A stretch of 51,168 nt of DNA, taken from the NCBI GenBank assembly GCA_009835325.1, contig VXWP01000043.1, positions 1-51,168 of the forward strand, in the 5' to 3' direction. The notes under the pieces are model-generated. The model was not told where the DNA came from, did no database searches, and saw only the letters and a program-made list of their open reading frames with translations. The translations under genes and the position numbers were made by a program. Below are positions 27,416 through 34,860 of the stretch, piece after piece (position 1 is the first letter of the stretch; each line of letters starts with the position of its first letter). The stretch is from Gemmatimonadota bacterium. Its GTDB lineage: Bacteria; JAAXHH01.

Positions 27416-27712
27416 GATCCTGTTCACTTCACTCCTGTTTACCGGTGAATTCGCCTGGCATACTTTGACGGCCAGGAATAACGGGGCCGTTCCGCGACAG
27501 AACATATACGACACCTGGACGTGGGACAAGGTATTTCAAGCGGCGCGCGAAAGCCGCCTGCGTGTCGGTTCGAGGCATCCGGCTGAATGCCCTTGACTAA
27601 TCCGCCTTCCCGCTTATCATGCAAGGTGCGTTTCGGACCGCGCCGGTCAGGCGCATAGCCGGACGCACAGGACATTTGACGGTTGCGTTCAGTATTTCGC
27701 GTGGCACGGGTT

Positions 27713-28513
27713 ATGGGCATCATTCTCAAGACCGAAAAGCAGATCGAGACCATCCGTCGCAGCGGCCAGGCCGCGACCGCGACGCTGCAGCGCATGGGTG
27801 AAGCCGTCAGGCCGGGCATCGCGACCTCCGAACTGGACCGGATCGCCCGCAAGATGATCCGGGATTTCGGTGGCACCTCCTCTTTCCTCGGGTACCGGCC
27901 CACCTTCCATCCGCCCTTTCCCGCCACGATCTGCGCGTCCATCAACGATGAGATCGTGCACGGCATCCCCAGTCCGCGGCGCAAAGTCGGGGAGGGAGAC
28001 ATCCTCAGCCTGGATTTTGCCATGATCATCGACGGGTACCACGGCGATACGGCCTTCACTTTCCCCGTCGGCCGCGTTTCACCGGAGGCGCAGCGGCTGC
28101 TGGACGTCACGCGGGCATCGGTGTTCAAAGGGATCGAGGAAGCGAAGCCGGGAAACCGCATCGGCGACATCGGGCACGCGGTGCAGCAATACGCCGAATC
28201 TTACGGATACTCGGTGGTGCGGGACCTGTGCGGGCACGGGATCGGCCGTAGTCTCTGGGAGGAACCACAGGTCCCCAATCACGGCAGGCCGCAACGCGGA
28301 ATACGGCTCAAACCGGGCATGGTCATCGCCATCGAACCCATGGTGTGCGCGGGTGCGCACCGAATCCGTATCCTCGACGACGAATGGACGACTTCCACCG
28401 CTGACGGACGACTGTCCGCCCATTTCGAGCACACGGTAGCGATCCTGTCCGACGGTCCCGAGATCCTGACGGAAAACACCGATCTCTGGGGTTCGAACGG
28501 CCTGCCGGGATGA
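27713..28513 (+). CDS. map: Methionine aminopeptidase, type I
   Basis: 266 residues from the ATG at 27713. It removes the initiator Met from new proteins. The five metal ligands can be seen: Asp101 (SLDF), Asp112 (HGDTA), His175 (CGHGIGR), a Glu in AIEPM and a Glu in HFEHTV. The substrate-contacting His of NDEIVHGIP is present. The position equal to E. coli His178, usually His, is Trp182 (RSLWEEPQ). The ribosome site is weak, and an alternative start at 27683 adds ten residues. It is divergent from the aldolase operon. Confidence 0.95.
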   Translation: MGIILKTEKQIETIRRSGQAATATLQRMGEAVRPGIATSELDRIARKMIRDFGGTSSFLGYRPTFHPPFPATICASINDEIVHGIPSPRRKVGEGDILSLDFAMIIDGYHGDTAFTFPVGRVSPEAQRLLDVTRASVFKGIEEAKPGNRIGDIGHAVQQYAESYGYSVVRDLCGHGIGRSLWEEPQVPNHGRPQRGIRLKPGMVIAIEPMVCAGAHRIRILDDEWTTSTADGRLSAHFEHTVAILSDGPEILTENTDLWGSNGLPG

Positions 28514-28610
28514 CCGCGGTCCGCCAGGTCCTCACGGTCCTCACGGTCCGCACGGTCCGTCCACCTCGCCCGGTCCTTCAAACCGGACGTCCCCGTCTGA
28601 GCAAGAATCA

Positions 28611-31600
28611 TTACAGGTCTTTCAATACCGCGTACTGCCGCGCTTCTTCTCGCGAGCCGGCCAGGACCAGGTAAGCCGTTTCCTCGCAGACTCCGCGGGC
28701 GGCCACCTCGTGACCCCGCATGAGCTTCAGGTGGCCCCCGGCGTCGCCCCAGCTGTCCATCCTGACTCCGCTCCCCGGCGCAACGAGAATGAATGTCCGC
28801 CCGGTACGCGGGTTGGCTGCCGCGGCCCAGTGTCCGCCATCCTGTTCGACGTACCACGGGCGCTGCTTCCGCTCGCTGTCCGCCGAGAACAGGACGGTGT
28901 CGACCATCTCGCAGTCGGGCTTCAGAAACAGATGCCATCCGCCTCTTAAGCGCCGGTGCGCGTCGCTCTCGTTCAGCAGCCTCCAGACCAGTTTGATCAC
29001 CGGACCGCCCCCCAGGGTCAGGGTATCGAGTTCCAGGGTCAGGCCGCGGGACGCGTCCTTGGTCAACGCCGCCCTTTGCCGCAAGCCCGTCCACTCAAGG
29101 CCCCGGGCGCGATAGGAGACGGGCTCCGCGACGAACCTCTCGTCCTCGAGGGATTCCGTCCAGGACAGGCGGTCCAATACGATCTCGGGCTGCAGTCCGC
29201 CATACCAGGGGTAGCTCCATCCGAAGGCTTCCGGTTCAGGAAAGGCGGAAGCCAGGTGGTTGCATTCGCCGCCGGCATCCCGGATGGCGCTTACGGATCC
29301 GAGGAAGGAGGGGGCGACATCGATTTCGAGCCGTTGGTTTCGAATGGTATACACCCTGTGGCCCCCGGATTCGACGTGCCCCCCGGATTCGACCTCGTCG
29401 ATTTCCACGGCCGACCCGTCCGTCAACCGGACGAGGGGCAGCTCGACCTCCGCGCCGCGCTCCCCGCTGTCCAGCACCATGCGGCCGGTGTAGACGCCGG
29501 GCGGCCGCGATGTGGAAAGCCGCACCGAACCATAGAAGGGTTGCCGCCAGTCGATATCTGAAAACGAAACCCACGGCGGGTCGCACCGCCAGCCGTCCGG
29601 CATGACGAAGGAAACGGTCCCGCTGGCCTTCCGGGACCTCCACTGCGCAATCCGGAATCGGAGGTCGGTCTCGTCTCCGCTTACCACGGCCAGGGGAGGA
29701 TCGATCGATGCCTCGAATGTTTCCAGGATCCGCGGGGTGGGTTCGCTTTCTCCGGGCGGTTCCCCCCGGACACGCCGCCACAGCCTGCGCACGCCTCGCC
29801 AGCCGCCGTCCCCGACACGCAGTCTCAGGGCGCCGAAGGATACGCGGGACTGGGGCGCGCAGGTCGTCTCCACGCTCACCGACTGGAATTCAAAACCGTT
29901 CCATTCGACCTCGTCCAGGCCGTCGGGCCACAGGACCCCCATCGTTCCATGGGGCATTTCGAAGGCGCCCCACGTTTCCGCGTAGCTGTCGCCCATCTTG
30001 AAATCGTGGTCGTCCGGCACGGGCCTCTCGCTGCAACGGTCCTTGAGGATCCCTTCCCGGAGCGGCAGCGCCAGCGTCGCCTGGTTCGGCCCCCCGTTCG
30101 TGACGAACTGGTAGAGACGGGTAGTGCGGGGGTCGAAACCGGTGTTTTCGAGCGTGTGCTCCACGGTGATGACCGGCCCGGCGTTCAACCGGATGATCCG
30201 GCTGAAGACGAGGCCAGCGGCCTTTCGGGGTGCGTAGCTTGCCGTGAGGACCACCTCGTGCCCGTCCCCTTCGGCTTTCAGCTTGAAGTCCGATTCGCTG
30301 TATTCGCTGGGCCATTTCGGCGGTATGGGACGGCCGCCTTCCGTGCCCAGGTGCCTCCCGGTGGCCCGGTCGCTGATCTTCAACTGGCCGCCCTCGGCCT
30401 CCAGGGTCGCCCGGAAGATTTCGTTCTCGAACCGTACCGCACCGTCCTGGTGGTACAGTATCCCGCCCGGCGCCAACGCGAAGACGGCGTGTTTCGCATC
30501 CGCCAGGTCGACCGCTTTGCCCTCCCGTTCCAGGCGGCCAGACAGGGTCAGTCCGTACACGCCCGGGCGGTCCGCCTCAAGGACGGTTTCGAATCCTCCG
30601 AATCCCCGGGCGGGCACCGCGACGGATCGTGCGCTCCGGTCCACCGAGAGGCCGTCCGATGCCGTGACGCGGACCTGCGCTTCCACGTCTTCGGCCAACT
30701 GGCTCTGAAGGGTTACGCGCACCGGCCGCGGCGCGCCGGGAGCCAGGGTGATCTCCCCGGGATCGATGGAAAGGGACATCTCTACCCGCGGCCGGATACC
30801 GGTGGCGAGGTCGATGGGTAGATCGTCCCAACGTATGCTGGTGCGCACCCGCGGTGCGGTCTTCTTCACGTCCACGGATTCGGCTTTGGCCGAAATGCTC
30901 ACCGGCGCCTCAAGGGAGACCGTCTCGCCGGGCCCCAGCGTCTTCCGGCAGTGGTAGTCGATGGACAGGTCGCCCGACTCTTTCGCTGTCAACGCGACAT
31001 CGGCCGGCACGTCCTTCCGGTTCTCCAGTTTCCACCTGAGGACCGTCTGCCCGCCCCGCACCGGCTCGATGTCGTCTACCGTCGCCGAGGCGGACAACTC
31101 CGCCGTCTCCACCGCGGTCACGTGCCGGGATTCGCGGTCCACCCGGACCGTCAGTTCCTCCCGGTCCCCGGCGGACTCGGCTTCATCCCCGCCAGACCCG
31201 GCCGCGCCGTCAGAGGCCGGCGTCCCACCGGCCGTAAACCGGTAGGTAAAAACCCGCAGCCCTTCCCAGGTTTCGTCGTCGGGCCGCTGGTCGATCTGCC
31301 GTTCCAGGGACGCGTACCAGTCGTGCCGGTCGAAGAAGTACCGCGTACAGGGCATCTCGAGGATGGCGGGCATGTAGTTGCGCATAATCGGCCAGCCTCC
31401 GGCGTCCCAGAAGAAACCCGTCCGCTTGTAGGGCGCCATCGCCTTCACGTTCCCCGACCAGGTATCGAGGTCGAGGTGGTACTTCTTGTCCTCGATGGCC
31501 ATCTCCACCGAACGGACGAGCAACCGCCGGCCGATGCTTCTGCCCTGGAAGCGCGGGGAGACGTTCAACAGCGCGAGGTAGAGGGCCTCGCCGTCGTCCT

Positions 31601-31826
31601 TGTCGTATACCAGGGAACAGTACCCGCCGATCTTATCCCCTTCGGCCCAGACGAAGACCGCGGTGTATTCCTCCTTTTCGTGCCAGTCCCGGATGTCCCG
31701 CGCCGTCGTGGGCACGCCGCTGTTCCAGGTACCGGGCCACTCGCCGTCGCTTTCGTTCCACATTTCGGCGATCGCGGCGGCGTCCCGCACAGGGTCGATC
31801 AGCCGCAGATTGGCTTGTTCCGCCAT
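28611..31826 (-). CDS. GNAT acetyltransferase fused to a long beta-sandwich / mutarotase-like region
   Basis: 1071 residues from the ATG at 31826, which is placed 6 bp after AGGAG; an ATG two codons earlier overlaps that site. Residues 1-165 form a GNAT domain, with QGRSIG at 94-99 as the acetyl-CoA pyrophosphate loop and a later NVKAMAPYKRTGFFW. After a linker there are Ig-like or NEW3-like beta-sandwich stretches (about 240-440). A larger part from about 450 (GGILYHQDGAVRFENEIFR) resembles galactose-mutarotase-like domains that follow glycoside hydrolases. No signal peptide is visible. It is the last gene of an operon with DUF4202 and sulfatase 2. Function is not known; acetylation of a sugar amine is a guess. 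Confidence 0.75.
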   Translation of the reverse strand: MAEQANLRLIDPVRDAAAIAEMWNESDGEWPGTWNSGVPTTARDIRDWHEKEEYTAVFVWAEGDKIGGYCSLVYDKDDGEALYLALLNVSPRFQGRSIGRRLLVRSVEMAIEDKKYHLDLDTWSGNVKAMAPYKRTGFFWDAGGWPIMRNYMPAILEMPCTRYFFDRHDWYASLERQIDQRPDDETWEGLRVFTYRFTAGGTPASDGAAGSGGDEAESAGDREELTVRVDRESRHVTAVETAELSASATVDDIEPVRGGQTVLRWKLENRKDVPADVALTAKESGDLSIDYHCRKTLGPGETVSLEAPVSISAKAESVDVKKTAPRVRTSIRWDDLPIDLATGIRPRVEMSLSIDPGEITLAPGAPRPVRVTLQSQLAEDVEAQVRVTASDGLSVDRSARSVAVPARGFGGFETVLEADRPGVYGLTLSGRLEREGKAVDLADAKHAVFALAPGGILYHQDGAVRFENEIFRATLEAEGGQLKISDRATGRHLGTEGGRPIPPKWPSEYSESDFKLKAEGDGHEVVLTASYAPRKAAGLVFSRIIRLNAGPVITVEHTLENTGFDPRTTRLYQFVTNGGPNQATLALPLREGILKDRCSERPVPDDHDFKMGDSYAETWGAFEMPHGTMGVLWPDGLDEVEWNGFEFQSVSVETTCAPQSRVSFGALRLRVGDGGWRGVRRLWRRVRGEPPGESEPTPRILETFEASIDPPLAVVSGDETDLRFRIAQWRSRKASGTVSFVMPDGWRCDPPWVSFSDIDWRQPFYGSVRLSTSRPPGVYTGRMVLDSGERGAEVELPLVRLTDGSAVEIDEVESGGHVESGGHRVYTIRNQRLEIDVAPSFLGSVSAIRDAGGECNHLASAFPEPEAFGWSYPWYGGLQPEIVLDRLSWTESLEDERFVAEPVSYRARGLEWTGLRQRAALTKDASRGLTLELDTLTLGGGPVIKLVWRLLNESDAHRRLRGGWHLFLKPDCEMVDTVLFSADSERKQRPWYVEQDGGHWAAAANPRTGRTFILVAPGSGVRMDSWGDAGGHLKLMRGHEVAARGVCEETAYLVLAGSREEARQYAVLKDL
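29358..29393. repeat. In-frame 18-bp duplication within the GNAT-fusion gene
   Basis: Two 18-bp units, 29358-29375 and 29376-29393, differ by one base and encode the doubled VESGGH segment (ESGGHVESGGH). Confidence 0.75.
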
Positions 31827-31830
31827 CGTC

Positions 31831-31852
31831 ATCTCCTCATCATCTCCTCACC
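31831..31852. repeat. Duplicated ribosome-binding segment before the GNAT-fusion gene
   Basis: On the minus strand TGAGGAGATGA is repeated twice in tandem just before the start. This places two SD-plus-ATG modules between the sulfatase 2 stop at 31856 and the chosen ATG at 31826. Confidence 0.7.
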
Positions 31853-31855
31853 ATC

Positions 31856-33244
31856 TCAAGTTGTCTCGCCATGTTCCGGCCGACCAAGTCGAACTGGCGG
31901 AGGAACCGCCGTCTCGTAGGGTACCGCCCCGGCTTCGTTCACTTCGTATCCGAACCGCTCCAGGTAATGGCCGGCGGGAAGCAGCGCGTCGCCACGCCGG
32001 GCCATCTCTTGATGCAACTGGTCGTCCAGCCGGCGCTGCAGGTCGGCATGTTCCTCCCGGCCGGCCAGGTTGGACAGCTGGCATGGATCCTCCCGGTTGT
32101 CGTACAGCAGCCAGGGCCCGTCGAGATTGCGTACATAGGTGTGTCCGGCGGTCCGGATTCCCCGCCACGGCTGGCCCCGGTATTCCGAAAAAGGCGCGAT
32201 GCTCATGATGTAGGCGGCATCGTTGCCCGTAAAGGCCTCGCCCCGCACCGCCGGGGCGTGGTCCCGACCCTCGCAGGATCCGGGTACGGGGATGCCCGCC
32301 AGACCGAGGAGCGTCGGCATGATATCCACCACGTTGAAGGGGGTACTGATCCGAAGCCCCGAGCAAGCCTGGTCCGGGCAACGCATAACGAAGGGAACGT
32401 GGATGGACTCGTCCCAGGGGTGCTGCTTGCGCTGCCGGTCCTGCGACCCGAGCATGTCGCCGTGGTCCGAAGTATAGACGAAGATCGTTTCGTCCATCAG
32501 TCCCTGTTCTTCGAGGACGCCGCCGAGCCGCGCCAACTGGTCGTCGAGGGCCGTGATATGCGCATAGTAACCCGCCAGGTCGGTCCGGGCAGGATCGGGA
32601 CAGTTGGGACGCACCTCCACTTCCTCCGGCGGATACAGGTCGAGGTAGCGGCCGGGCACGGCGTCGTAGGGATTATGCGGCGGCCCCCACGACAGCACCA
32701 GCGCGAAGGGCCGGTCCTGCCTCCGGTCCCGTCCCCGTGTGCGCAGGTATTCGATGGCCAGGGAAGTCTGCGCCTCCGCATCGTAGCCGTTCCAGTACAG
32801 CGGCGCTTCCGAATCCCGGTAGTACAGGGAGTGCATGTAGTCGTGGGTGCAGTTGCCCACGGCCCAGAAATCGAACCCCTGCCTGCGGGGGCCGGGCGGC
32901 GTGTATCCGCTCCGGGACGGACCGTCGAGATGCCATTTTCCGATGTAGGCCGTGTCGTAGCCCACCGCCCGCAGGACCGTGCCCAGGGTTGGCCGGTCCG
33001 TTGGAAGCCGCACATCGTTCATGAACATGCCGGTCGTCAATGGATACTGTCCGGTCAGAAGAGCCGCCCGCCAGGGCGTGCAGACCGGGATGTTGGAGAC
33101 TGCCAGGTCGAAGACGACGCCCTCGTCGGCCATGCGGTCCATGTACGGCGTCCGCACCTGGCGGCTGCCGCCGAAGCCGGAGCTGCACCACCGGTGCTGA
33201 TCGCTGAATACGAACACGATGTTTCTGGCGTGGTGTCCTGTCAT
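31856..33244 (-). CDS. Type I sulfatase (formylglycine-dependent), sulfatase 2
   Basis: 462 residues from the ATG at 33244, with GGAG about 10 bp upstream. NIVFVFSDQHRWC provides N-terminal metal-site residues. VCTPWR with Cys55 is the C-x-P-x-R formylglycine site. KWHLDGP and YTSDHGDMLGSQ are further sulfatase signatures. There is no signal peptide, so the location may be cytoplasmic or the export route unclear. The substrate is unknown. It lies 44 bp after DUF4202 and its stop is about 30 bp before the GNAT-fusion start. It is distantly related to sulfatase 1 and lacks its Gly-rich insert. Confidence 0.92.
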   Translation of the reverse strand: MTGHHARNIVFVFSDQHRWCSSGFGGSRQVRTPYMDRMADEGVVFDLAVSNIPVCTPWRAALLTGQYPLTTGMFMNDVRLPTDRPTLGTVLRAVGYDTAYIGKWHLDGPSRSGYTPPGPRRQGFDFWAVGNCTHDYMHSLYYRDSEAPLYWNGYDAEAQTSLAIEYLRTRGRDRRQDRPFALVLSWGPPHNPYDAVPGRYLDLYPPEEVEVRPNCPDPARTDLAGYYAHITALDDQLARLGGVLEEQGLMDETIFVYTSDHGDMLGSQDRQRKQHPWDESIHVPFVMRCPDQACSGLRISTPFNVVDIMPTLLGLAGIPVPGSCEGRDHAPAVRGEAFTGNDAAYIMSIAPFSEYRGQPWRGIRTAGHTYVRNLDGPWLLYDNREDPCQLSNLAGREEHADLQRRLDDQLHQEMARRGDALLPAGHYLERFGYEVNEAGAVPYETAVPPPVRLGRPEHGETT

Positions 33245-33288
33245 GGATCGCTGACTCCGCAATACGGTGTTACGTTTCCAGGCCGCCG

Positions 33289-33879
33289 TTACGTGCGCCG
33301 GACCGCCCGGTCCAGCAACGACTTCAACGCAGGCGCAAGGTCAATTTCCCAAGCCGCCTCCCGGCCCGCGGGCGACATCTTCTTCCAGGTCTTCGCCAGG
33401 ATTTCCACCAGTTTTTCATCACCTTGCTTTCTCGCGAACGCGGGCAGATAGTGCCGGAGAAACACCAGGCAGGCGACGTCCTCGAGGGTCTGCGCCTCGG
33501 GGTCGGATTTGAAGCGCTCCTTCCGGACGAGGGCCTTTACGCGGTCTACGAGGGCTTCGTCATAGCCGGCATCCCGCAGGATGGCGCCCGCGGTCTGGGC
33601 GTGGTACCAGGCCAGTTCCGTGCGCCACTGCCGGTAGCCGAGCCGGCCCACGGGAAAATCGCCGCGAGGTATCTTCCACCGCTGGATGTGCTGGCAGCGC
33701 ACGGCCAGCCGCAGTGCTTCCGACGCGTCGGGCGCCAGGTCTTCAAGGCAGGCCGACATCCGCAAGCCGTACAGAAGCGCTTTCGGCATCGATCGGCCGT
33801 CGACTTCCTCGGATTCCGGATCGGCGCCATTCGCGGCGTCGATGCGTTCCATGGCCTCCGAAAATCGATCATGATCCAT
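33289..33879 (-). CDS. DUF4202-family protein
   Basis: 196 residues, close to the family length. Typical features are the N-terminal FSEAMERIDAANGADP, then CLEDLAPDASEALRLAVRCQHIQRWKIPR and GYRQWRTELAWYHA, with conserved His residues suggestive of a metal-dependent HD-like fold. Biochemical function is not established. It heads the operon with sulfatase 2 and the GNAT fusion. A strong terminator at 33914-33951 separates it from the sigma-like gene upstream. Confidence 0.85.
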   Translation of the reverse strand: MDHDRFSEAMERIDAANGADPESEEVDGRSMPKALLYGLRMSACLEDLAPDASEALRLAVRCQHIQRWKIPRGDFPVGRLGYRQWRTELAWYHAQTAGAILRDAGYDEALVDRVKALVRKERFKSDPEAQTLEDVACLVFLRHYLPAFARKQGDEKLVEILAKTWKKMSPAGREAAWEIDLAPALKSLLDRAVRRT

Positions 33880-33913
33880 CAGTCAAGTCGCTTTCACTTT
33901 TCAGTCGCTTTCA

Positions 33914-33951
33914 CCAAAAAGCCGCCGGATGATGATTCCGGCGGCTTTTTA
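33914..33951. terminator. Strong bidirectional rho-independent terminator
   Basis: A 14-bp perfect stem (AAAAAGCCGCCGGA against TCCGGCGGCTTTTT) with a short loop, flanked by A and T runs on the two sides. It lies just after the sigma-like gene on the minus strand and before DUF4202, so its main job is to end the sigma-like transcript. Confidence 0.9.
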
Positions 33952-33982
33952 GTAGTGGCATGAAGCGTTACGGGATCGTGTT

Positions 33983-34411
33983 TCAGGCGGACATGGCGAG
34001 CTGTTCGCTGTATTCCTGCGTCTCGAACGACCGCTCGGCCGGTTGGAAATCGATGCCGTGCCGGGCGCACAGCTTGCGCAGCTTGTTTACCGCACCGCCG
34101 ATATGCTTTCCGCCCCGGCAGATCCCGAACAGGTGCTGGCTCACGACTCTGCGGGAGATGCCCAGGATCTCCGCGGTCTCCTGCTGGGTCTTCTGGTAGA
34201 TGAAATACAGCACCACGACCTCGCACTGTTTCTGGGTCAGATACTGGGAGAGGAAATCGTAGACCGCGTCGGCCAGTTCGTCCACACGGTCTTCGCGCTG
34301 GTACCTGTGCACCCGATCCTCCCCCGTCTCGTACCAGATATTCGCTTCATTGGGATATTGCTCCAGGTCAACCTGGTCCAATCGGATTTCCCAGAATTCT
34401 GGATTATACAT
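33983..34411 (-). CDS. Small sigma-70 region 4-like DNA-binding protein
   Basis: 142 residues. LTQKQCEVVVLYFIYQKT at 59-76, followed by TAEILGISRRVVSQHLFG, matches a sigma region 4 helix-turn-helix. No region 2 is visible, so it cannot be a complete sigma factor. It may be a transcription regulator with a sigma4-type reader domain, perhaps using the acidic N-terminus for partner contact. GGAGGT lies 11 bp before the ATG. It forms its own unit: a long leader with repeats, an inverted repeat and a terminator-like hairpin upstream, and a strong terminator downstream. Confidence 0.65.
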   Translation of the reverse strand: MYNPEFWEIRLDQVDLEQYPNEANIWYETGEDRVHRYQREDRVDELADAVYDFLSQYLTQKQCEVVVLYFIYQKTQQETAEILGISRRVVSQHLFGICRGGKHIGGAVNKLRKLCARHGIDFQPAERSFETQEYSEQLAMSA

Positions 34412-34448
34412 GAAGTGATTCTACCTCCGGTTCGAATCGTTAAAGGAC

Positions 34449-34480
34449 AAAAAAAACACCGCGTGACGTAGGTCTCGCGG
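34449..34480 (-). terminator. Terminator- or attenuator-like hairpin before the sigma-like gene
   Basis: On the minus strand, CCGCG (34480-34476) pairs with CGCGG (34463-34459), followed by TGTTTTTTTT. The five-pair stem is short. It could end transcripts from the upstream recO/PfkB unit or act as an attenuator about 40 nt before the sigma-like start. Confidence 0.5.
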
Positions 34481-34501
34481 CTCCGGAGGACGTGCGTCAG
34501 T

Positions 34502-34530
34502 TTCCCTGATCGGGTCCGGGACTCAGGGAA
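34502..34530. repeat. Perfect inverted repeat
   Basis: TTCCCTGA at 34502-34509 and TCAGGGAA at 34523-34530 form an 8-bp stem with a 13-base loop. It lies inside the leader of the sigma-like gene, so it could be an RNA hairpin or a protein site. Confidence 0.7.
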
Positions 34531-34571
34531 TGTCCCAACAACACTCCGGAGACGAGAACGGCGTGCCTGCG

Positions 34572-34625
34572 TCAGAGACGAAGGTCTTCGGACGCGCGAT
34601 GGACCGCGCTGCAGGGAATCTTCAT
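34572..34625 (-). CDS. Putative 17-codon leader peptide
   Basis: The minus strand has AAAGGAGGG (34645-34637), the best ribosome site in this area. Six bases later an ATG opens a two-codon frame whose stop overlaps a second ATG at 34625. That second frame encodes MKIPCSAVHRASEDLRL and ends at 34572. No homologue is recognised. It may be translated only to couple ribosome position to the downstream hairpins. Confidence 0.25.
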   Translation of the reverse strand: MKIPCSAVHRASEDLRL

Positions 34626-34753
34626 GCCATTTTGATCCCTCCTTTGGTGGGATTCAACCCGGGGAGGACGGTCGAAACGAACTGCTGTGGTCATCGAGCC
34701 GTCCATGGTTTCTGCGTGCTGTGTTCCCGCGGGTGCGACGACGGTATCTACAT

Positions 34754-34795
34754 ATATACATTACGGATGCACTTATATACACTCCGGATGCACTT
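34754..34795. repeat. Two tandem 21-bp repeats with TATA-like boxes
   Basis: Copies at 34754-34774 and 34775-34795 differ at two positions, each with ATATACA and CGGATGCACTT. They lie between the PfkB gene and the leader of the sigma-like gene and may be promoter or operator elements. Confidence 0.75.
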
Positions 34796-34860
34796 TTTCT
34801 TCGATACAATCGCAAAAAATCGTAAAACGCAGGATCTGGTCCAATCAGGTTCCTGTCTGG

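Larger units (their letters stand above)
34412..34860. other. Structured leader region of the sigma-like gene
   Basis: About 450 bp without a normal gene. Reading in minus direction it holds a 21-bp tandem repeat with TATATA boxes, a very good ribosome site (AAAGGAGGG) with a tiny open frame, an inverted repeat, and a hairpin followed by eight U. These are listed separately. Confidence 0.6.

Noticed and set aside
27676-27681. TTGACG as a -35 box for methionine aminopeptidase
   Set aside because: The matching -10 region lacks similarity, and the start would fall almost on the ATG.
28514-28610. Repeated GGTCC-like triplets between map and the GNAT-fusion gene as a terminator or small RNA
   Set aside because: Simple-sequence composition without a convincing stem or U run.
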